A stretch of 64,000 nt of DNA from VRUE01 sp963702575 (GTDB taxonomy: Bacteria > Actinomycetota > Thermoleophilia > Solirubrobacterales > 70-9), in assembly GCA_963702575.1 (NCBI GenBank), contig CAVPCU010000002.1:124001-188000 (forward strand). Reading direction: 5' to 3'. The notes beneath the pieces are model-generated. The model was not told where the DNA came from. It saw only the letters and a list, made by a program, of their open reading frames with translations, and did not search any database. A program made the translations under genes and the position numbers. Below are positions 58,179-64,000 of the stretch, piece by piece (position 1 is the stretch's first letter; each line of letters starts with the position of its first letter).

Positions 58179-58531
58179 GGGGCTATTCCGCCGATGTAGC
58201 TGCCCGCTTCGCAGACAACCTCGTCCGTTGCCGTAAGCGCGCTGGGCTTTCTCAGGAAGAGCTGGGCTACCGCTCCTCGATTCATCGCACGCAGGTCGGC
58301 AATTTGGAGCGCGGGAAACGGATGCCTCGAATCGAAACGCTCGTCAAGCTTGCCGGAAGCCTTGGGGTTCCTCCCGAGGAGCTGATCAGCGGCATCGAGT
58401 GGGAGCCGGGCTATGTCGTGGCGGTGGACGGGGGGTTCGCCGTGGCGGATCTGGCAGGCGAGCCGGCAGATGAAGTTGAGTCTTCGCCTGGCGATTCCGC
58501 CAAGGCTGGCGAACGCAGGGGGGTTGCATGA
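58175..58531 (+). CDS. XRE-family transcriptional regulator
   Basis: 118 residues from an ATG overlapping the previous stop. RFADNLVRCRKRAGLSQEEL, HRTQVGNLERGKRMPRIETL and LGVPPEELISGIEWEPG form a Cro/C1 helix-turn-helix with the W-x-P tail also seen in the next gene and in the six-HTH protein at 15321. The rest is short and acidic. Overlaps the next XRE gene by 4 bp. Confidence 0.85.
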   Translation: MRGYSADVAARFADNLVRCRKRAGLSQEELGYRSSIHRTQVGNLERGKRMPRIETLVKLAGSLGVPPEELISGIEWEPGYVVAVDGGFAVADLAGEPADEVESSPGDSAKAGERRGVA

Positions 58532-58824
58532 CGTTCAATGAGCGCTTCGCAGACAACCTCACCCGATGCCGTAAAAGCGCGGGGCTCTCTCAGGAGGCGT
58601 TGGCCGTCCGCGCCACGCTCAGCCTTAACGCCGTGAGCAAGTATGAGCGAGGGGAGATCGGCCCGACCATCGACACGCTTATCCGGCTAGCGGGCGCCCT
58701 CTCGGTTCCTGCGCGCGATCTTCTCGATGGTCTCAGGTGGAATCCGGCCTTTGTCGGCACCGGACCTGGGCAGTATCGGTTCTCGAATTCGGACGGGACC
58801 GATCCGCACGACTCCGCGGATTGA
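58528..58824 (+). CDS. XRE-family transcriptional regulator
   Basis: 98 residues, tandem paralogue of the preceding gene (RFADNLTRCRKSAGLSQEAL, LNAVSKYERGEIGPTIDTL, GLRWNPAF). The 4-bp overlap and shared N-terminus suggest a duplicated regulator pair that may form heterodimers. Convergent with the minus-strand XRE gene at 58870. Confidence 0.85.
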   Translation: MTFNERFADNLTRCRKSAGLSQEALAVRATLSLNAVSKYERGEIGPTIDTLIRLAGALSVPARDLLDGLRWNPAFVGTGPGQYRFSNSDGTDPHDSAD

Positions 58825-58869
58825 TCGCGCCGTCGCCGTCGTGTGGCTGGCCCACGACAGCGAAGCCCG

Positions 58870-59142
58870 TTATCTCTCCTTTGACTCTTTGCTCAGGATG
58901 CGCTCGAAGCGGGCAGCGATCTCGTCAAACTGGACGTCAAGACCACGGGCGACACGGAGCAGGGTGCTGAACCTCGAATCCGTGGCGCCGCGCTCCAACT
59001 CGCCAATGCGATTGAACTCAGTTCCTACTCGCTCGGCCAGCCCCTCCTGGGTTAAGCCAGCCTCACGGCGTAGCTCCTCGACCGCCTGCCCCAGGGCAGC
59101 GTGAGCGACTGACCGCGGTTTGACGCGACGACGGGGGGGCAT
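58870..59142 (-). CDS. XRE-family transcriptional regulator
   Basis: 90 residues from an ATG at 59142. A basic start (PPRRRVKPRSVAHA) precedes a Cro/C1 helix-turn-helix (LGQAVEELRREAGLTQEGLA, EFNRIGELERGATDSRFSTL) and a short helical end. It is divergent from the RHS gene and close to an inverted repeat (59174-59195) that could be its operator. It may regulate that gene or the island. Confidence 0.85.
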   Translation of the reverse strand: MPPRRRVKPRSVAHAALGQAVEELRREAGLTQEGLAERVGTEFNRIGELERGATDSRFSTLLRVARGLDVQFDEIAARFERILSKESKER

Positions 59143-59173
59143 CCCCGCAGCCTTTCCGGCGACGCGCCGTTGT

Positions 59174-59195
59174 GTTAGCCGTCTTTACGGTTAAC
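59174..59195. promoter_or_regulatory. Candidate operator, imperfect inverted repeat
   Basis: GTTAGCCGT-cttt-ACGGTTAAC, 9-bp arms with one mismatch, 32 bp upstream of the XRE start at 59142 and in the 267-bp divergent region before the RHS gene. Position and dyad symmetry suit autoregulation by the XRE protein. The rest of the gap shows no RNA or gene. Confidence 0.4.
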
Positions 59196-59409
59196 GCAAT
59201 TCGCCGCATCAGTTGCCAGCTCGACGTAAAAAGGGTCTCTCGCTACGGAAAATGCTCACTCGGCCGTCAGTCGTTCGTCCGTCGCCGTCGACAAGACCTT
59301 CCGCGTCCCTATAGAGTGCCGCTCGTTGATCCGTTAGCGCGTATAGCGGCTATCGAGCAACGACGGGAGCCAGGGTTCGATTCGAGCACGAAGGGAGAGC
59401 GGAGACGCA

Positions 59410-62400
59410 TGGAGAGCGGGATGTGGTTCGGCAAGATTCGGTCAACGACTCATGTGGGAAGGTGCTCGGCACTTCGCCGACCAGGTTTCTCGCTGAGCAG
59501 CCTCGGGATTCTCGCCGTGCTGATCCTCGTTGCTGTGATGTGGCCTTCCATTGCGTCTGCTGCCGAATGCACCGACACCTGGACTGGACCAGCCGAAGGA
59601 GGCACTTGGCAGACGGCAGTCAACTGGTCGACCGGGAAAGTGCCGACCTCCGAAGACGTTGCCTGCATCGAAACGGGCAAGACTCCAAAGGTCACCGCTA
59701 CTCAAAAAGTGGCCGTGGTTCAGGGAGAAGGAAATCTCAAAATTGAAGGCGGCACGCTTGAACTAACCCGCCTTCCGGGTGAAGGTGTCTCAAGCATCTC
59801 ATCTCTATCCATGAGTGGGGGCACTCTGACCGGCGCCGGCACCCTCAACGTCACCAGCTCGCTCACCATTGCTGGCGGCAACATGACCGGCACCGGGAAA
59901 ACCGTCCTCAAATCCGGAGCGACCGGTGAACAGACCAGCGGAACGCTGTGGATCAAGGAACGCACTCTCATCAACGAAGGCACGCTCACCCTCGCCAGCG
60001 GGAGCGTCGAAGGCTCCAAAAGCGCCGTCATCGAAAACGCCGGCACCTACAACGTCAACGCGGAATCGATATTCAGGGCAGAAAGCGGTGCCTCTCCCGA
60101 ACCAAAGATCGTCAACACCGGCGCCTTCCGGAAGACGTCGGGCACCGGGAACCTCAACATCTGGATGAACATCGAAAACAAAGGCACGGTCGAAACCAAA
60201 ACCGGTGGGCTGAGCTTCACCAAGCTGGGCTCCTCGAGCGGGAGTGCGTCCTGGGTCTCCGGGGGAAGCCGGCCGATCATCTTCAGCGGCGGCACGTTCA
60301 CTATGGAATCGGGTACTTCCTGGTCGGGCAACTTCGAATTCGCTAGCGGCACCGTGACCGCCAATGGGGGGCTACACGACCCCGGATCGAAACTTACGGC
60401 GGCCGGAACGCTCAGCGTGCCCACCGGCTCGCTGGAAGCATCGACGCTTGCGATATCCGGAGGATCAGTCAGCGTGGGTGGTTCGGAAGCATCAACCGTA
60501 TCTACTCTATCCATGAGTGGGGGCACTCTGACCGGCGCCGGCACCCTCAACGTCACCAGCTCGCTCACCATTGCTGGCGGCAACATGACCGGCACCGGGA
60601 AAACCGTCCTCAAATCCGGAGCGACCGGTGAACAGACCAGCGGAACGCTGTGGATCAAGGAACGCACTCTCATCAACGAAGGCACGCTCACCCTCGCCAG
60701 CGGGAGCGTCGAAGGCTCCAAAAGCGCCGTCATCGAAAACGCCGGCACCTACAACGTCAACGCGGAATCGATATTCAGGGCAGAAAGCGGTGCCTCTCCC
60801 GAACCAAAGATCGTCAACACCGGCGCCTTCCGGAAGACGTCGGGCACCGGGAACCTCAACATCTGGATGAACATCGAAAACAAAGGCACGGTCGAAACCA
60901 AAACCGGTGGGCTGAGCTTCACCAAGCTGGGCTCCTCGAGCGGGAGTGCGTCCTGGGTCTCCGGGGGTAGTTTGCCGATCGTCTTGAGCGGCGGATCGTT
61001 TCCGATGGCGTCTGGAACGTCCTGGTCCGGCAACTTCGAATTCGCCGGTATCGCCGCTGTGACTGCAAATGGCGGCTTCCATGACCCGGCGGCCAAACTA
61101 ACCATCACTGGCGGCGCGTCGGTCAGCGTTCCGACCGGAAGTCTTGAAGTTGCAACCCTTGCTTTGCAGGGAGGCTCAGTCAGCCTGAACGGGTCCGAAG
61201 CCTCGACGGTCCCTACGGTCTCAATGAAAAGCGAAACCTTCGGCGCCACGGTCAGCGGAAGCAGCACTCTCAACATCACCAACTCACTCAGTATCGCAGG
61301 CGGCAACTTTTTCGGTACCGGGAAAACCGTCCTCAAATCCGGAGCGACCGGGGAACAGACCAGTGGAATGCTGACGATCACTGAACGCACCTTCCTCAAC
61401 GAAGGCACCTTCACCTTTGCCAATGGCAGCCTTGAAGGCGGGAAAAGCGGGGTCATCGAAAACACCGGCACCTACAACGTCAATACGGAAACGCTGTTCA
61501 GAGCCATAAGTACCGCTACGCCCGAACCGAAGATCGTCAACACTGGCGCCCTCCGGAAGACGTCGGGCACCGGGAACCTCAACATCTGGATGAACATCGA
61601 AAACAGCGGGACGGTCGAAACCAAAACGGGCGGCCTGAGCTTCACCAAGAAAGGCTCATCGAGCGGGAGCGCCTCGTGGGTCTCGGGAGGCAGCCTGCCG
61701 ATTGTCTTGAGTGCCGGCGCCTTTCCGATGTCCTCTGGAACGTCCTGGTCGGGCAACTTCGAATTCGCCGGTATCGCCGCTGTGACTGCAAATGGCGGCT
61801 TCCACAATCCGGCGGCGAAACTGACGATCAGTGGCGGTGCCTCGCTCAGCGTCCCGAGTGCCAACCTCGAAGTCTCGACGCTCGCGCTACAGGGCGGCTC
61901 GGTCAATCTGAACGGCTCAGAAGTCTCGACCGTCCCCACGGTTTCGATGAAAGGCGAAACTTTTAACGCCGTAGTCAGCGGCGCTGCCAACCTCAACGTC
62001 ACCAGCTCTCTCAGCATGGCTGGCGGCTGCCGGTTCGGTGGCACCGGGAAAACCGTCCTCAAATCCGGAGCGACCGGGGAACAGAGCAGCGGCACGCTGT
62101 CGATCAACGAACGCACCTTCCTCAACGAAGGCACCTTCACTATGGCCTCCGGCGCCAGCCTCGAAGGCGAGAAAAGCGGCGTGATCGAAAACGCCGGCAC
62201 CTACAACGTCAACACCGAATCGACCTTTAGGGCTGTGAGCACCGCGTCGCCCGAACCGAGGCTTGTCAATTTGGGCACCCTGCGCAAGACGTCGGGCACC
62301 GGGAACCTCAACATCTGGATGAACATCGAAAACAGCGGGACGGTCGAAACCAAAACGGGCGGCCTGAGCTTCACCAAGAAAGGCTCATCGAGCGGGAGCG

Positions 62401-64000
62401 CCTCGTGGGTCTCGGGAGGCAGCCTGCCGATTGTCTTGAGTGCCGGCGCCTTTCCGATGTCCTCTGGAACGTCCTGGTCGGGCAACTTTTCAGTCAACGG
62501 GCTCGCAACGGTGACGCAAGCTGGGTCCCTCATGGACCCCTCTGGATCACTCACGGTCAAAGAAGGCTCGACCTTGACGAGCGGCACGCTCGAATCGTCG
62601 AGTCTGGTGCTGAAAGGAGGCACGGTCAGCCTTAGTGGCCCCGGAGCGTCCAAAGTCGGCGCTGTCGAAATGGAATCCTTCTCTTTTGGAGCGAACGTCA
62701 GCGGTTCCGGCGATCTGGAAATCAGCAAATCACTCAATGTGACCAGCGGCAACATGAACGGAACCGGTACGACCGTTCTCAAGTCAGGAGCAAGTGGAGA
62801 ACTGACTCCCGCAGGGGGCACGTTCGTCTTGAACGAAAGGCGGTTCGTGAACCAGGGAACCCTGACGCTTCCTGCGGGACTCGTGCAGGCATCGAAAGGC
62901 GCCCTACTCGAAAACAGGGGAACCTTCCGGGCCAACTCGGAGACGGGCTCATCCCAATTCAAAGTCGGCTCAACTCCAGCGCCGCTAATCGCCAATACGG
63001 GGACTTTCGAAAAGACTTCTGGCACAGGAACGACGACCGTAGATATCAACTTCGAAAACCAAGGGCAAATTCAGGAAAAAACGGGCCACCTCAAAATCAC
63101 GCATCCTGTGTCTGCGGGCACCAGGGAACAGTTCAGCAAGGAATGCAAGTCCGGCGATCCGGTCAATTGCGCCACTGGTGACTTCACGGAGAGTCAGAGC
63201 GACTTCTCAATCGGAGGTAGTGGCGTCGGCCTGAACTTGACGCGCTTCTATAGTTCCCAGGCCGCCGCCACTTCAGCCACCCCCGGGCCTTTTGGTTACG
63301 GCTGGAGCAACTCTTTCAGTGATCACCTGGTCTCGGAAGAAAGTGGCAAAAAGGTGACGCTGTTCACTGGCTCGGGAAGCTCGGTTCCTTTCACCGGCGG
63401 ACCGGGCACTTTCACGGCGCCATCCTGGAGTCAAGACCTGCTCAGCGGCAACACCGAAACTGGCTACACGCTGACCTTGCCTGAACGGGTCAAATATGCG
63501 TTCAGCGGCACCGGGCGGCTCGAAAGCGTCAGTGATCGGAACGGCAACAAAACGACTCTCTCCTACAACGGATCGGGCCAGCTAACGGCGATCACCGACC
63601 CCGCAGGACGCCAGATCACCTTCTCCTACAACAGTGAAGGGCTGGTCGAAAGCGCCAAAGACCCGATGGGTCATCTCATCAAATATGCCTACGAAGGGAA
63701 AAACCTAAAAACTGTGACCCTTCCAGGAGAAGAAGCGCCGCGCTGGCAGTTCAAATGCGACACCTCTCATCGGGTCACGTCGATCACGGACGGCCGTGGT
63801 GGTAAAACGACCAACGAATACGACACCTCGAATCGCGTTATCTCCCAAACCGATCCGGCAGGTCACACGCTAACTTTCCAGTACGAAGCCTTCCACACGA
63901 AGCTCACCAACAAAGCAACCGGCTCAATTACCGACGAGTGGTTCACCTCCAACCACGAGCCCTTCTCGATCACCCGCGGCTATGGCACCGCTGATGCGAC
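59410..64000 (+). CDS. Giant secreted RHS/YD-repeat protein with tandem beta-helix-like N-terminal repeats, 3' end outside the window
   Basis: Open from the ATG at 59410 to the window end (1530 codons) with no stop. Basic N-terminus, then a signal sequence (SLGILAVLILVAVMWPSIAS, then AAEC). Residues about 130-1235 are five tandem repeats of 234-242 residues, each with GTGKTVLKSGATGEQ-like and SGTGNLNIWMNIEN-like segments typical of a repetitive beta-solenoid. From about residue 1245, GDPVNCATGDFTESQSDFSI and LTRFYSSQ mark a DUF6531 domain, then YD repeats (DRNGNKTTLSYNGSGQL, DPAGRQITFSYNSEGLVE). Such proteins carry a C-terminal toxin or wall-associated domain, which lies beyond this window. 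Glutamate is almost always GAA, unlike core genes. Confidence 0.9.
59803..60265 (+). repeat. Long direct repeat, copy 1 (463 bp)
   Basis: Reads as identical to 60505-60967 at an offset of 702 bp (234 codons), inside the RHS gene's N-terminal repeats. Later repeats at about 61230-61960 and 61960-62680 are similar but diverged. Identity over 463 bp including synonymous sites indicates a recent duplication or gene conversion. Confidence 0.9.
60505..60967 (+). repeat. Long direct repeat, copy 2 (463 bp)
   Basis: Second copy of 59803-60265. After 60967 it diverges to follow the third repeat's sequence, as expected if unequal crossing-over or conversion replaced only part of a unit. Confidence 0.9.

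Noticed and set aside
1..64000. CRISPR array, rRNA operon or intact insertion sequence
   Set aside because: No regular short repeats with spacers, no rRNA sequence and no transposase were seen anywhere in the window.

Overview
This window comes from a high-GC genome with many GTG starts and tightly overlapping genes. A fused pyruvate dehydrogenase E1 alpha-beta, a fused ThiS-ThiG, sigma factors with extra C-terminal domains and a c-di-GMP-controlled pilin all suggest an actinobacterium. My inference, from gene content and without a tree, is Thermoleophilia/Solirubrobacterales. Both window ends cut through large secreted proteins (1-2030 on the minus strand and 59410-64000 on the plus strand).

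Layout. 1-3424: a secreted Ig-like protein translationally coupled to a membrane-tethered sigma-like factor. 3735-6929: a three-gene cassette with an XRE/ImmA-IrrE protease regulator and a PIN-domain protein. 7047-15198: the most unusual locus. It has a split ATP-grasp/phospho-histidine swivel enzyme (two genes), a response-regulator/class II aldolase fusion, a RelA/SpoT-type alarmone synthetase and a terpenoid-cyclase-like toroid protein. Convergent to these, with overlapping 3' ends, is a small HD hydrolase carrying the HDxxED signature of (p)ppGpp hydrolases. A nuclease-like gene lies divergently upstream. 15321-19676: a minus-strand accessory cluster with a six-HTH regulator, an SSB-like OB-fold protein and small regulators.

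20007-37588 is core chromosome: three tRNAs (Ala-CGC, Ala-TGC, Lys-TTT), a VOC protein/ECF sigma pair, lipB-lipA, a pyruvate dehydrogenase operon (lpd, a DsbA-fold protein, E1, E2) and divergent thiamin genes (thiE against thiO-thiSG, the latter behind a TPP riboswitch). LipA and LipB make the lipoyl cofactor of E2, and thiamin feeds E1, so the block is metabolically coherent. 37867-40982 holds a membrane protein, an RNAP-alpha-CTD-like protein, a type IV pilin behind a c-di-GMP-I riboswitch and a 19-codon ORF with an unusually strong ribosome-binding site.

41176-59142 looks like an integrated conjugative or plasmid-derived element: DprA, a methyltransferase-SNF2 helicase fusion, a ComM/YifB ATPase, SSB, a second OB-fold protein, DUF2493 and DUF4326 proteins, a MobF relaxase broken by at least 14 small indels, a sigma factor and several XRE regulators. 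Many gene junctions here and in the 15-20 kb cluster carry long nested inverted repeats. Their outer arms differ from copy to copy but remain self-complementary, and several share an inner GCACGC-loop-GCGTGC hairpin. A second repeat family, 72-78 bp palindromes, sits in frame inside two unrelated core genes. The window ends in a giant RHS/YD-repeat protein with five tandem repeats of about 240 residues, two of which share about 463 bp that read as identical.
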